Shown here one piece after another: positions 18,171 through 27,090 of a stretch of DNA of 64,000 bases. The DNA is taken from NCBI GenBank assembly GCA_009881125.1, contig WXFH01000056.1, positions 62,001 to 126,000 of the forward strand, in the 5' to 3' direction. The DNA comes from Acidaminobacter sp. (lineage in GTDB: Bacteria > Bacillota_A > Clostridia > Peptostreptococcales > Acidaminobacteraceae). The notes below the pieces were generated by a model that worked only from the letters and a program-made list of their open reading frames with translations, did no database searches and was not told the origin of the DNA. A program made the position numbers and the translations under genes. Within the stretch, counting starts at the first letter, position 1, and each line of letters begins with the position of its first letter.

Positions 18171-19529
18171 ATGTTAACTATGCGGCAAATCCTGGACACC
18201 CAGGAAATGTTCCACGAACAGAAACTCGACATCCGGACCGTGACCATGGGCATTTCGCTCCTGGATTGTGCCGATGGCAACGGAAGCGTCATGGCGCAGA
18301 AAATCTACGACAAGATCACAAGGGTCGCCGCGCGGCTGGTTCCAGTAGCGAAGGAGATCGAAAAGGAATTCGGGATTCCCATCATACATAAGAGGATTTC
18401 GGTGACGCCAATCGCTATGCTGGCGGGGGCTTCCGAGGAGGACGTCACGCTGGAGCTGGCCCACGCGCTGGACCGGGCGGGCAAGGCGGTCGGGGTCAAC
18501 TTCATAGGGGGCTTTTCGGCACTGGTCCACAAGGGCATGACAAAGGGCGACATCCGCCTGATTCAGGCGCTGCCAAGGGCGCTGGCGGAGACGGAGATCG
18601 TCTGTGGCTCGGTGAACGTGGCGACGACCCGGGCAGGCATGAACATGGACGCCATTCGGGAGATGGGTCAGGTGGTCAAGGAGTGCGCGCGCCTGACGAA
18701 GGACCGAGATGGCATCGCTTGCGCGAAGCTGGTCATCTTCTCCAACGCGGTGGAGGACAATCCGTTTATGGCGGGGGCCTTCCACGGGCCGGGCGAGGCG
18801 GACTGCACCATCAACGTGGGCGTCAGTGGACCGGGGGTTGTGAAGGTCGCGCTGGAAGAGGTGCGCGGCAAGAGCTTCGACGAGGTGGCTGAGACCATCA
18901 AGAAGGCGGCCTTCAAGGTGACGCGCATGGGCGAGCTGGTGGCCCGGGAGGCGTCGCGGCGGCTTGGGGTTTCCTATGGCATTGTGGATCTGTCTTTGGC
19001 GCCGACGCCGGAGGTTGGGGACAGCGTGGCCCGAATCCTCGAGGAGATGGGCCTGGAGACTTGCGGGACCCACGGTTCCACGGCGGCACTGGCGATGCTC
19101 AACGACGCGGTCAAGAAAGGCGGCGCCATGGCGTCTTCCCACGTGGGCGGACTCAGCGGCGCGTTCATCCCGGTCAGCGAGGACGAGGGCATGATTGAAG
19201 CAGTTGAGAAAGGCATTTTGACCTTGGACAAACTCGAAGCTATGACCTGCGTGTGCTCGGTGGGCCTCGATATGATCGCGATCCCGGGGGATACGACCGC
19301 GGAGACGATTTCGGCCATCATCGCGGACGAGGCGGCGATTGGCATGATCAACAACAAGACTACGGCAGTGCGCGTCATTCCGGTGCACGGCAAGGGCGTG
19401 GGCGACTACGTGGAGTTCGGCGGTCTGCTGGGCCGGGCGCCAATCATGCCGGTGAACAAAGCCTCCTCCAAGCTCTTCGTGGAGCGCGGCGGCCGTATTC
19501 CGGCGCCTATTCACAGCCTCAGGAACTAA
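18171..19529 (+). CDS. PFL-like UPF0210 family protein
   Basis: The 452-aa protein matches the UPF0210 (DUF711) family, which has a fold related to pyruvate formate-lyase but no established reaction. Conserved features include the N-terminal [48 protein letters not shown] and the Gly-rich [12 protein letters not shown] near the end. It is coupled to the ACT protein gene, whose product may sense an amino acid for it. Strong third-position GC gives a long antisense frame (18174-19562) that is a shadow. Confidence 0.92.
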   Translation: MLTMRQILDTQEMFHEQKLDIRTVTMGISLLDCADGNGSVMAQKIYDKITRVAARLVPVAKEIEKEFGIPIIHKRISVTPIAMLAGASEEDVTLELAHALDRAGKAVGVNFIGGFSALVHKGMTKGDIRLIQALPRALAETEIVCGSVNVATTRAGMNMDAIREMGQVVKECARLTKDRDGIACAKLVIFSNAVEDNPFMAGAFHGPGEADCTINVGVSGPGVVKVALEEVRGKSFDEVAETIKKAAFKVTRMGELVAREASRRLGVSYGIVDLSLAPTPEVGDSVARILEEMGLETCGTHGSTAALAMLNDAVKKGGAMASSHVGGLSGAFIPVSEDEGMIEAVEKGILTLDKLEAMTCVCSVGLDMIAIPGDTTAETISAIIADEAAIGMINNKTTAVRVIPVHGKGVGDYVEFGGLLGRAPIMPVNKASSKLFVERGGRIPAPIHSLRN

Positions 19530-19663
19530 GAGGATAAAGTTCAAGACCAAGACCAAGACCAAGGCGTCTGCCGATGGTCGCTAAAGCAAACAGACCAAGA
19601 CCAGAGGGAAGCGCAGCTAGGCAATAGGCGCCGGTCGCTCTGGAGCACGTCGGAATAAAGGTA

Positions 19664-19712
19664 GCGGGTCAGACCCCGGCTGTTTATAGTGGACAGCCGG
19701 GATCTGACCCGC
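19664..19712. repeat. Long hairpin containing GGGTCAGACCC
   Basis: GCGGGTCAGA...CGGCTGT (19664-19683) pairs with ACAGCCGGGATCTGACCCGC (19693-19712), 19 of 20 bp, with a 9-nt loop. The arms contain the GGGTCAGACCCC variant of the palindrome also seen at 52668-52680. It may act as a terminator for the UPF0210 transcript, but the T-run is poor. Confidence 0.7.
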
Positions 19713-19915
19713 TTTGCTTTGAAGCCTTCCGGCCCAAGCTTCAATCTGATGAGGGCGGACTGTCTCGAATCAATAATGAACAAAATAATGTCTATGTGTT
19801 TCTAAAATATTTCTGCACCTAGTATGCATATCTAAACCAGGTACCAGGTTCAACTTCGTACCTGACCCCAATGCAACTTAATCCTTATTTAATGATTATC
19901 GCGCCGAATTAGAGG

Positions 19916-19955
19916 TATAATATGACCAAGAAGTCACATGACTAAGTGGTCATAT
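19916..19955 (+). promoter_or_regulatory. tetR promoter -10 and nested-dyad operator
   Basis: TATAAT (19916-19921) overlaps the left arm of a 36-bp dyad: ATATGACCA (19920-19928) pairs with TGGTCATAT (19947-19955), and an inner GTCA-CA-TGAC (19933-19942) shares the same centre. The site lies 34 nt before the tetR start and is well placed for autorepression. Confidence 0.75.
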
Positions 19956-19988
19956 CGATAGTAAATTTCGCTAGCAGGAGGTGCAGCT

Positions 19989-20621
19989 ATGCCAAAAGAG
20001 ACCTTTTTCAATCTGCCACCGGAAAAACGCGCTAAAATCGAAGAAGCTGCCATTCGGGAGTTCGTGGAATACAGCTTCGACAACGCCAGCGTGAACCGGA
20101 TCGTCAAGGGGAGCGGGATACCCAAGGGCAGCTTCTACCAATACTTCGAGGACAAGAAGGACCTCTACAAACACATCATGTCCCTGATCATCGCAAAAAA
20201 AATGGAGTACCTGACGCCGGTGATGAAAAATCCGTTTGACCATGATTTTTTTGTCATCGTCAGAGAAATGTATGAGACGGGACTCAATTTTGCCAGGGAT
20301 AATCCGGATTTTGTGGTCATAGGGAATCGTTTGAGGTCGGATCCTTCGCACGCGCTGTTCAAGGAGATCATCGAGGACAACATAGACAAGTCAAACCAGG
20401 TGTTCGAGCAGCTGCTGATCTTGGGGATCGAGCGGGGGGAGATTCGGCCGGACATCGATCTGGGGCTCACCGCCCACCTGATCAGCGCCCTCAACGTGGA
20501 GATCAGCGAGTATTATCAGAAGCACATTGCGAAGAAGGACGACTATTTTTATGATGATGGGGTTTTGGTGACCATCGGCAAATTTTTGGATCTTTTGAGA
20601 TTTGGGATTGGGAAGGCTTAA
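19989..20621 (+). CDS. TetR/AcrR-family transcriptional regulator
   Basis: The 210-aa protein has an N-terminal TetR helix-turn-helix (residues about 12-60: KIEEAAIREFVEYSFDNAS, GIPKGSFYQYFEDKKDLYKH) and an alpha-helical ligand domain. It probably represses its own promoter through the 36-bp dyad directly upstream and controls the ABC transporter genes that follow 21 nt later. ATG 19989 follows GGAGG at 19978-19982. The inducer is unknown. Confidence 0.93.
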   Translation: MPKETFFNLPPEKRAKIEEAAIREFVEYSFDNASVNRIVKGSGIPKGSFYQYFEDKKDLYKHIMSLIIAKKMEYLTPVMKNPFDHDFFVIVREMYETGLNFARDNPDFVVIGNRLRSDPSHALFKEIIEDNIDKSNQVFEQLLILGIERGEIRPDIDLGLTAHLISALNVEISEYYQKHIAKKDDYFYDDGVLVTIGKFLDLLRFGIGKA

Positions 20622-20651
20622 GGGGTTCAGCAATTTCAGGAGGTGAAACAC

Positions 20652-21623
20652 ATGGTTAAAGTGGAAGGGCTTTACTACTCTTACACCAACGACGACAAGT
20701 ACGCGGTGAAGGACATCAGCTTTGAGATCGCGGAGGGGGAATCCTTCGGGCTGCTGGGGCCGTCCGGGGCCGGGAAATCCACGACGCAGAACATTTTGAC
20801 GGGGCTGCTGCCTCTGAAGACCGGGGAGGTCCAGGTGGCGGGCTACGATATGCACCATCCGAAGCGGGAGATGTTCAACAAGCTGGGGGTTTCCTTTGAG
20901 CAGTCCAACGTCTACGGCAAGCTGACGGCCCTGGAGAACCTGGAGTTCTACAGGAAGCTGTTCGACGTGCCAACCCTGGACCCTATGGAACTGCTGACCC
21001 TCGTAGGGCTTGAGCAGGTGGCGACCAAGAAGGCGGCGACGTTTTCGAAGGGGATGAAGCACCGGCTGACCTTCGTGCGCAGCATGCTCAACCAGCCGAT
21101 CCTGTGGTTCCTGGATGAGCCGACGACGGGGCTGGACCCAGCCATCGCCAGCGTGATCAAGGATATTGTGAAGGAGAAGAAGGAGCGAGGCACCACGATT
21201 TTTCTGACGACCCACAACATGTTTCTGGCGGATGAGCTTTGCGACCGGGTCGGGTTCATTGTGGACGGGGAGCTCAGGCTGATCGATTCGCCGCGAAATC
21301 TCAAACTCAAGTACGGCGAGAAGCTGGTCGAGGTGGAGTATGTGGAAGAGGCCGTTAAGGCCAATCAGGCCATTGCGGCTGCACAGCCCATTGTCAGTGA
21401 TTCTGCCGATGGCAGCGGCACCGGCACTGTGGGTCGGGCGACCATCGGCGGGGGTACCGGTACTGGTGCCCATCTGGTCAGGCGGCACTTCTCCCTGGTG
21501 GATCCGGTGGAGGTCGCGGCGCTTCAGGAGGTGCTGGCTACCAGAAAGATTGAGACAATGCACACCAAGGAAGCGACGCTGGAGGAGATTTTCATCAAGG
21601 TCACCGGAAGAAAGCTGGTGTAA
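20652..21623 (+). CDS. ABC transporter ATP-binding protein
   Basis: The protein is 323 aa from ATG 20652 with the ribosome site AGGAGG 8 nt away; GTG 20643 overlaps that site. It has Walker A GPSGAGKST, signature FSKGMKHRL (in place of LSGGQ), Walker B ILWFLDEPTTGLD and the H-loop TTHNM. Residues about 245-285 hold a Ser/Gly/Thr-rich insert (SDSADGSGTGTVG...IGGGTGTG) that contains two inverted CCATCGGC words and is not typical of the family. It energises the two permeases that follow; drug or peptide export is likely given the TetR control. Confidence 0.93.
   Translation: MVKVEGLYYSYTNDDKYAVKDISFEIAEGESFGLLGPSGAGKSTTQNILTGLLPLKTGEVQVAGYDMHHPKREMFNKLGVSFEQSNVYGKLTALENLEFYRKLFDVPTLDPMELLTLVGLEQVATKKAATFSKGMKHRLTFVRSMLNQPILWFLDEPTTGLDPAIASVIKDIVKEKKERGTTIFLTTHNMFLADELCDRVGFIVDGELRLIDSPRNLKLKYGEKLVEVEYVEEAVKANQAIAAAQPIVSDSADGSGTGTVGRATIGGGTGTGAHLVRRHFSLVDPVEVAALQEVLATRKIETMHTKEATLEEIFIKVTGRKLV
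21405..21449. repeat. Inverted pair of the CCATCGGC word inside the ABC ATPase gene
   Basis: GCCGATGGC (21405-21413) and ACCATCGGC (21441-21449) face each other and could form an 8-bp stem. They flank a GGCACCGGCACTG low-complexity stretch that encodes the unusual Gly/Ser/Thr insert. Confidence 0.75.
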
Positions 21624-21626
21624 GCT

Positions 21627-22670
21627 ATGAAATTTCTGACGACTTTTTTGAAGGATTTGAAGCTGTCCTTTCGGACCTTCTACATTTATATTGAAATCGC
21701 GCTGGCGGTGATTTTCATTCTGGTGATGCTGTTTGTGCTGCCGGAGAATTTCACGACGGAGCACGACATCTACACGCTGATTGAGCTGGAGGAGCCGGCG
21801 TATAGTTCGGTGCGGACACTCTTTGACGAGGGCGCTGAGGCCGACCGCCTAATTTATCTGGACAGCCGTGAGGCAATTGAAAACGCCCTGCTTGAGGACC
21901 GGGAGGCCGCGGGGATCCATGTGTTCCGGAGTGCGGAAGGGCGGATCACCTATGACTTCGTGCTGCAGGGCTACGAGAGCCCGAAGCTGGTGGAACTGCT
22001 GAAGCAGACTTTTATTGGGGACCTGACGACCTATATGCCTGACTATGAGGATCAGGTGTCGATCACGACCCTCGGTGGGGCGCGGGAGAAGCTGTCTGAC
22101 CGGCTGACGGTGCTGCCGGTATTTCTCGTGCTGAACTCCGCCTTTACCGGGCTGTTTATTGTGGCGGCCTACATTTTTATGGACAAGGATGAGGGGACAA
22201 TCAAGGCGCTGACGGTGACGCCCGCGAAGATTTCGGATTATCTGCTGGCCAAGCTGGGAATGATGCTGGTCATGGGCATGCTGACGTCGCTTCTGGTGAC
22301 GCTGGCTATAGCTCGCGGGTCCGCCCACTATGGGCCGCTCATGATTTTTATGGCGGCGGCCAACCTGTTTGGCACGGCGATTGGGCTCCTGCTCACCAGC
22401 TTTTACGATGATCTGATGAAGGCCATGAGCAGCATTTTTGTCGTCGTCTTTGTGCTGGCGTTTTCGACGATTTCGTATTTTATGCCGTCCTTCAGCCCAC
22501 TCATCATCCGGATGATCCCGACGTATCCTATGCTAGTGTCGATCCGGGAGCTGCTGTATCAGCAGCCGAACCTGACTTACGTCTACGCGACTGCGGGCGG
22601 GCTCTTGGCTGGTGCGGCCTTGATTTTCATGCTGGCGCTCTACCGGTTCAAGAAGACGCTGACGGTTTGA
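21627..22670 (+). CDS. ABC-2 type transporter permease
   Basis: The 347-aa protein has one N-terminal membrane helix (about 18-40), an extracytoplasmic loop of about 130 residues and five more helices in the C-terminal half, the usual ABC-2 exporter layout (VLNSAFTGLFIVAAYIFMDKDEGTIKALTVTP matches the family core). It starts 3 nt after the ATPase gene and forms a heterodimer candidate with the next permease. The substrate is unknown. Confidence 0.88.
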   Translation: MKFLTTFLKDLKLSFRTFYIYIEIALAVIFILVMLFVLPENFTTEHDIYTLIELEEPAYSSVRTLFDEGAEADRLIYLDSREAIENALLEDREAAGIHVFRSAEGRITYDFVLQGYESPKLVELLKQTFIGDLTTYMPDYEDQVSITTLGGAREKLSDRLTVLPVFLVLNSAFTGLFIVAAYIFMDKDEGTIKALTVTPAKISDYLLAKLGMMLVMGMLTSLLVTLAIARGSAHYGPLMIFMAAANLFGTAIGLLLTSFYDDLMKAMSSIFVVVFVLAFSTISYFMPSFSPLIIRMIPTYPMLVSIRELLYQQPNLTYVYATAGGLLAGAALIFMLALYRFKKTLTV

Positions 22671-22763
22671 GTTTGGGATCGGGTTTGAGGATAAGCTTGG
22701 ATTTGGACTGGAATTTGGGTTTGGTCTTGGTCCTGAACTCGGTCAAAGGGGAGGTGACGGGTA

Positions 22764-23771
22764 ATGCTTCGGAAAATTTTGAGGATCGCCGGACGGGATG
22801 TCCGGAGTGGTCTTAGGGATAATATCATTGTTTATGTCATTTTGGCGCCGTTCCTCAGCGCGCTCATCCTGCGGGGGCTGATTCCGTCCGTGGGGGCCAA
22901 TGTGCTTCAGATGGCGGTGGATCCGAGTGTAGAGCCGGCGGTGGTGGAATATCTTGAGACCATCGGCAAAGTGGAGGTTCTGGAGGCGAACGGGGAGGCC
23001 CTGGAACGCAGGGTCCGAGCCACAGACGACGTGTTTGGCCTGCGTCAGGCGGGCGAGGGGAGCTTTGAGATTGTGAAGGAAGGCAACGAGCAGGAGGGCA
23101 TGGACGAGATTTTTGAGCTGGTGCTGGATGCTTATGTCAACCAGGACCTTGAGCTGCCGATGGACGCGCTCGTCTCCGACATCGGCTGGAAGCTGCCGCC
23201 GCTCAAGCAGTTCGGGGCGTCGGTGCTGGTGGTCTTCATGTCGGTCTTCGGGGGCATGGTGATCCTGATCAACCTGGTGGAGGAGAAGCAGGACAATACG
23301 CTGTCGGCCATGAACGTGGCGCCGGTGAGCCGGAAAGCTTTTGTTATTGGAAAAGGGCTTTTGGGCGTCGTGATTCCGGTGATTCACGCTTTTGGGGTGC
23401 TGCTGATCCTGGGGTTTGAGGGGCTGAACTACGGCATGGTCACAGTGGCGATATTTTCTATTGCGTTGATCAGCGTGCTGATTGGCTTTGTGATTGGGGT
23501 TATGAACGACAACGTGATCAGCGCGGCGTCCAGCATGAAGGTGCTGTTTGTGCCTATTTTAGCGTCGATTATGGGCGCGATTTTCCTGGCTGACAAGTGG
23601 CATCCGTTGCTTTACTGGTCGCCGTTTTACTGGGCGTTTGACAGCATGAACCGAATTGTGCTGCTGGAGGCGACCTGGGGCGTGGTCCTGCGGAACACAG
23701 GGATTGTGCTGGCGATCACGGCGGTGGTCTTCGCACTGCTCAGCAGGCGGATCGCGCGTGGGCTGAACTGA
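22764..23771 (+). CDS. ABC-2 type transporter permease, second subunit
   Basis: The 335-aa protein has the same layout as its neighbour: an N-terminal helix, a large outside loop and a C-terminal group of helices (NLVEEKQDNTLSAMNVAPVSRKAFVIGKGLLG is the conserved ABC-2 motif). The 93-nt gap before it holds GGTTTGG-type low-complexity DNA. ATG 22764 follows GGGGAGGTGA. The two permeases plus the ATPase make a complete exporter. Confidence 0.88.
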   Translation: MLRKILRIAGRDVRSGLRDNIIVYVILAPFLSALILRGLIPSVGANVLQMAVDPSVEPAVVEYLETIGKVEVLEANGEALERRVRATDDVFGLRQAGEGSFEIVKEGNEQEGMDEIFELVLDAYVNQDLELPMDALVSDIGWKLPPLKQFGASVLVVFMSVFGGMVILINLVEEKQDNTLSAMNVAPVSRKAFVIGKGLLGVVIPVIHAFGVLLILGFEGLNYGMVTVAIFSIALISVLIGFVIGVMNDNVISAASSMKVLFVPILASIMGAIFLADKWHPLLYWSPFYWAFDSMNRIVLLEATWGVVLRNTGIVLAITAVVFALLSRRIARGLN

Positions 23772-23793
23772 ACTTTTTAAGGAGGTCTATTAA

Positions 23794-24000
23794 ATGGACG
23801 GACTCGCACTTTTAGGTATATTTCTCATCCTTTATAGCGTCGCGGTGGTTTGGATTGCCGCGAAAAAACCCGAAAAGATCTGGAATATGGCCAAAATTAG
23901 ACTGTTCCGGAAGCTGCTGGGCGAGCAGGGCACTGTGATCTTCTTTTATGTCTTTGCGGTGATCGCGGCGGCTGTGGGTGTTTGGCTGATGGCGAAGTAG
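23794..24000 (+). CDS. Small membrane protein with two helices
   Basis: The 68-aa protein has hydrophobic helices at about 5-22 and 48-66, joined by a basic loop (KKPEKIWNMAKIRLFRKLLG). It has a strong ribosome site (AAGGAGGTC) and lies 22 nt after the permease, so it is probably part of the same operon. I do not recognise a family. It could be an accessory subunit of the transporter. Confidence 0.6.
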   Translation: MDGLALLGIFLILYSVAVVWIAAKKPEKIWNMAKIRLFRKLLGEQGTVIFFYVFAVIAAAVGVWLMAK

Positions 24001-24007
24001 AAGCTTA

Positions 24008-24053
24008 AAAAGGACGGAGAAATGGAAAGTGAATCCATTTCTCCGTCCTTTTA
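24008..24053 (+). terminator. Terminator of the ABC exporter operon
   Basis: AAAAGGACGGAGAAATGGA (24008-24026) pairs with TCCATTTCTCCGTCCTTTT (24035-24053), a perfect 19-bp stem with an 8-nt loop. Confidence 0.85.
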
Positions 24054-24193
24054 GGTTTAAGCTGTTAGCGGAAAGGGTGACTTTGACGTCATAGGGGAGG
24101 ACGATAGGCTCTGGTACAAAGTTGAACTGAGTGCCTGTCACCAAGTTAAATCCGGTGCCAGAGCTAAGTGTAAGATTACACCATTTGTGTCCA

Positions 24194-24706
24194 TCAAGCG
24201 GGTTCTGCAGGCTCCGGACTTTCCGGCTGCTTGACACAGCGGTTGATCACCACGGCTATGACGATCCCAACAATGGTCTCAATCGTTCGAATGATGGCAT
24301 AGGTATAGGGGTCTCCGGTATACTGCATCATGATGATGACGAAGACCACCGTCGCGAGGCCTGACGCTTCCTTGAAGCGGATGATGTTGCACAGCAAAAT
24401 GGTCAACACAATGCCCAGAGGGATCAGCAGGATGGAAATGCTTTCGACCGGGATGTGCCGCGTGGCGTACAGAATGATGACGGACATGAGGCCGCCAACC
24501 AAAGTGGCCATAATCCGCATTTTGCCATAGGAAATGGAATGGGCAATGCTGTCCTGCATGGTGGTGATTGCCGCAATGCCGGCGTACATGGGGGCAGGGT
24601 AGTCCATCAGCTTCGCGAGGATCAGGATGATCAGGACTGCCAGGGCGGTTTTGAGGTTGCGCAGACCTGGGATATAGGCGGGGTGCTGGGGGTCGGACAT
24701 GGCCAT
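24194..24706 (-). CDS. Aromatic acid exporter-like (FUSC/ArAE) membrane protein
   Basis: From the ATG at 24706, behind an AAGGAGG site, the protein is 170 aa; ATG 24700 is also possible, and the frame is open to 24781 with a very basic N-terminus. It has four to five membrane helices (LKTALAVLIILILAKLMDY, APMYAGIAAITTM, ISILLIPLGIVLTILLC, ETIVGIVIAVVINRCV) in the pattern of the N-terminal domain of the ArAE/FUSC family. The usual C-terminal cytoplasmic domain is missing, so it is a short form. A CCATCGGC word overlaps the start region. Confidence 0.75.
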   Translation of the reverse strand: MAMSDPQHPAYIPGLRNLKTALAVLIILILAKLMDYPAPMYAGIAAITTMQDSIAHSISYGKMRIMATLVGGLMSVIILYATRHIPVESISILLIPLGIVLTILLCNIIRFKEASGLATVVFVIIMMQYTGDPYTYAIIRTIETIVGIVIAVVINRCVKQPESPEPAEPA

Positions 24707-24976
24707 CGGCCCTCCTTTTCTTTGTCTTTGTTTTCTTTGCTTTTCTTCTCTTCTCTTTGCTCTGCTATCTTTGCAAAACATTCACGTCATTCAAGAGTGT
24801 CCTTAATTAATATAAGTACAACGTTACCCAGAATGGGACCGCAGCAAACAGCGGCATTCGGATTCGGGGGAAACAGTTTGTTTTCAGAATAGAAAAATCG
24901 GGTAAAAATTGAGACAGGCAATTACTCTCACAGTTGAGTCGGCTAACCGAACGCGACAACCGAAAGGAGCTTGAAC

Positions 24977-25492
24977 ATGGGAAGAGACAAAATTCTGATT
25001 CTCACGGATGACTACGCGGAGGATCTTGAGCTGCTGTATCCATACTACCGGATGATCGAGGCGGGTTATAATGTGGTGATGGCCTCGGACGCAGGCGGTC
25101 GCGGTCTCAAAGGGAAGAATGGCGTACCGTATAAAAGTGACGTCTCCTGGGACGACATCAGCGGTTCGGAGTTCGTGGGGCTGCTCATTCCGGGCGGCTG
25201 GGCGCCGGACAAGCTGAGGCGCAATGACAAGGTGAAGGCGATTGTGCGGGAGATGAATGAGGATGGGAAGCCCATCGGCATAATCTGTCATGCGGGGTGG
25301 GTCACCATATCCGCCGGGATTATGAAAGGGCGCACGGCGACGTCGACGCCAGCGATCCGGGACGACATGGAAAATGCGGGCTGCAAGTGGGTCAACGAGG
25401 AAGTGGTCGTGGACGGCAACCTGATTTCGAGCCGGGCGCCTATGGACCTGCCGGCGTACATGAAGGCGTTTATCCAAGTACTGGAGGGCTAA
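24977..25492 (+). CDS. DJ-1/PfpI family protein
   Basis: The protein is 171 aa from ATG 24977, with GGAG 8 nt upstream. The DJ-1/PfpI fold is seen in KILILTDDYAEDLELLYPYYRM, the LLIPGGWAPDKLR motif, and the nucleophile elbow IICHAGW with its Cys-His pair. Members act as intracellular peptidases, deglycases or glyoxalases; which applies here is unclear. It overlaps the nitrilase gene by 1 nt, so the two are co-translated. Confidence 0.9.
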   Translation: MGRDKILILTDDYAEDLELLYPYYRMIEAGYNVVMASDAGGRGLKGKNGVPYKSDVSWDDISGSEFVGLLIPGGWAPDKLRRNDKVKAIVREMNEDGKPIGIICHAGWVTISAGIMKGRTATSTPAIRDDMENAGCKWVNEEVVVDGNLISSRAPMDLPAYMKAFIQVLEG

Positions 25493-26325
25493 TGGTGAAA
25501 CTTAAAGCAGCTTTGGTTCAAATGGCGGTGACCGCGGACAAGCGCGCCAATCTGGAGACGGCCGAGGGGTATGCGGCTCAGGCGGCGGAGGCCGGGGCGG
25601 ACCTGGTGGTGCTGCCGGAGATGTTCAACTGCCCATATTCCAACGACAGCTTTCCCATTTATGCGGAGCCTGAGGGCGGCGAGACCCACCAGTTTCTCTC
25701 GAAGCTGGCCGGGCGCCTGGGAATCTGGCTGGTGGCCGGGTCCATTCCGGAGCGGGCGCGGGACGGGAAGCTCTACAACACGTCCTTTGTGTTCGACCGC
25801 AGGGGCCGTCAGGTGGCGAAGCACAGCAAAATGCACCTGTTTGACATTGATATAGAGGGCGGGCAGCGGTTTAAGGAATCTGACACTCTGTCGGCCGGGT
25901 CCCAGGTCACGGTGTTTGAGACGGAGTTCGGGCGCGTCGGCCTGGCAATCTGCTACGACCTGCGGTTCCCCGAGCTGGCCAGGATGATGGTGGACCAAGG
26001 CGCGAAGATTCTGGTGGTGCCGGCGGCGTTCAACATGACGACGGGGCCGGCGCATTGGGAAATTCTGTTCAGGAACCGGGCGCTGGACAATCAGGCCTAT
26101 GTGCTCGGGGCAGCGCCTGCCAGGGATGTGAACGGTCCGTATGTGTCCTATGGCCATTCGCTGGCGGTGTCCCCGTGGGGGGATGTCATCGAGATGCTGG
26201 AGGCGGCCCCGGGCATGATTTTGGCGGAGCTTGACATGGATTACGTCGAGAAGGTCCGGCGGGAGCTGCCGCTCCTCGCGCACCGCAGGCATGATGTCTA
26301 TACGCTGAAGCAGTGTAAGGTGTAG
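25492..26325 (+). CDS. Carbon-nitrogen hydrolase (Nit2/omega-amidase-like)
   Basis: The protein is 277 aa from ATG 25492 (TAATG overlap with the preceding gene). All three nitrilase catalytic residues are visible: Glu in VVLPEMFNCPY, Lys in HSKMHLFDIDI and Cys in GLAICYDLRFPE. The sequence is closest in style to Nit2/omega-amidase, which hydrolyses alpha-ketoglutaramate and similar amides. Pairing with a DJ-1 gene suggests repair or clearance of damaged metabolites, but this is inference. Confidence 0.9.
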   Translation: MVKLKAALVQMAVTADKRANLETAEGYAAQAAEAGADLVVLPEMFNCPYSNDSFPIYAEPEGGETHQFLSKLAGRLGIWLVAGSIPERARDGKLYNTSFVFDRRGRQVAKHSKMHLFDIDIEGGQRFKESDTLSAGSQVTVFETEFGRVGLAICYDLRFPELARMMVDQGAKILVVPAAFNMTTGPAHWEILFRNRALDNQAYVLGAAPARDVNGPYVSYGHSLAVSPWGDVIEMLEAAPGMILAELDMDYVEKVRRELPLLAHRRHDVYTLKQCKV

Positions 26326-26678
26326 GGGGCTTGGGTTGGGGAACCGGTTCAGGTATCGGTTCAGGTATCGGTTCAGGTATCGGTTCAGGATGATTGGTCA
26401 TCGAGGGCATCGCGGTCAGAGAATTTCAGTGCTTGGTCTGCCGATGGTCCCCAAACCACCAACGCGCACCATCGATCTGAAAAATTGAAAGTCCTTCACT
26501 CCATTTAGTGGCGAACAAACCACTGGAGTGAAGGACTTTTGTCGTAGAATTGAGTATTATGACACCGAGCTCTGGCCCCAAATTAAAACCTGTCCGCGTC
26601 CCCAGAATGAAACCTGTCCGCGTCCCCAAGTTGAAACCCGTCCGCGCGGCTTGTAGCCTATTGGCCTCCAACTAAAAC
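26326..26678. other. Intergenic region with microrepeats, hairpin and degenerate repeats
   Basis: It holds a 12-bp microsatellite GGTTCAGGTATC (26346-26391, almost four units), a GCCGATGG word (26440-26447), a long terminator-like hairpin (26488-26540) and three CCGCGTCCCC/CCGCG units with AAACC spacers (26586-26650). No gene was found. Confidence 0.6.
26488..26540. terminator. Bidirectional terminator-like hairpin
   Basis: AAAGTCCTTCACTCC pairs with GGAGTGAAGGACTTT, extended inside by AGTGG/CCACT, with an A-run before and a T-run after. It lies between the convergent nitrilase and YciI genes. Confidence 0.85.
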
Positions 26679-26975
26679 CTATGGCTTAATAAACCCCGGA
26701 ACCTTGCAAAGGCTGACCTCGACGGTTCTCCAGACGTCGCCAACGACATAGGGCTCGACCTCCAGCCATGCGTCCAGCGCTGCACGGTCTTCGAATTCCA
26801 TAATCAAGGCTGAGCCAACCATGCGCTCATTGTCGTCCATTAATGCGACCGCATAAAGCAATTCGCCCGTATCTTTCATTTGCTGGGCCAGGGCAAGGTG
26901 GTTGTCTCTGACAGCCAGGCGTCGCGACATGGCGCCTTCGTCTGAGTCGTCGCGTCCAATAACTAGAAATTGCAT
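26679..26975 (-). CDS. YciI family protein
   Basis: The 98-aa protein has the YciI/dimeric ferredoxin-like pattern (MQFLVIGRD, RRLAVRDNHLALAQQMKDTGELLYAVALMDDNERMVGSALIMEFEDRAALDAWLEVEPYVVGDVW), including the His of the RxxHL motif and the conserved DPYVxGG-like segment. The family's reaction is not established. The ribosome site GAAGGAGAG precedes ATG 26975. It is convergent with the nitrilase gene. Confidence 0.88.
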   Translation of the reverse strand: MQFLVIGRDDSDEGAMSRRLAVRDNHLALAQQMKDTGELLYAVALMDDNERMVGSALIMEFEDRAALDAWLEVEPYVVGDVWRTVEVSLCKVPGFIKP

Positions 26976-27090
26976 GGAATCTCTCCTTCACAATAAAATG
27001 ATCTGCATATCCTGTAGCAGGTGCCGTCCTATTGTCAAGCCTACCAACCATCGGCTGCGCCTTTTTTAAACCGACCTGCGAGTCCTGCCG

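Larger units (their letters stand above)
19530..19988. other. Intergenic region before the tetR gene
   Basis: It contains ACCAAG microrepeats (19547-19562), a GCCGATGG word (19570-19577), a long hairpin of the GGGTCAGACCC type (19664-19712), a TACCAGGTTCAACTTCGTACC-like degenerate copy of the intergenic palindrome, and the tetR promoter and operator. No gene was found. Confidence 0.6.

Noticed and set aside
18174..19562. A 462-codon open frame on the minus strand
   Set aside because: It lies opposite the well-conserved UPF0210 gene and results from GC-rich third positions; its protein is rich in His, Arg and Pro with no family pattern. The same applies to the frame at 20391-21764.
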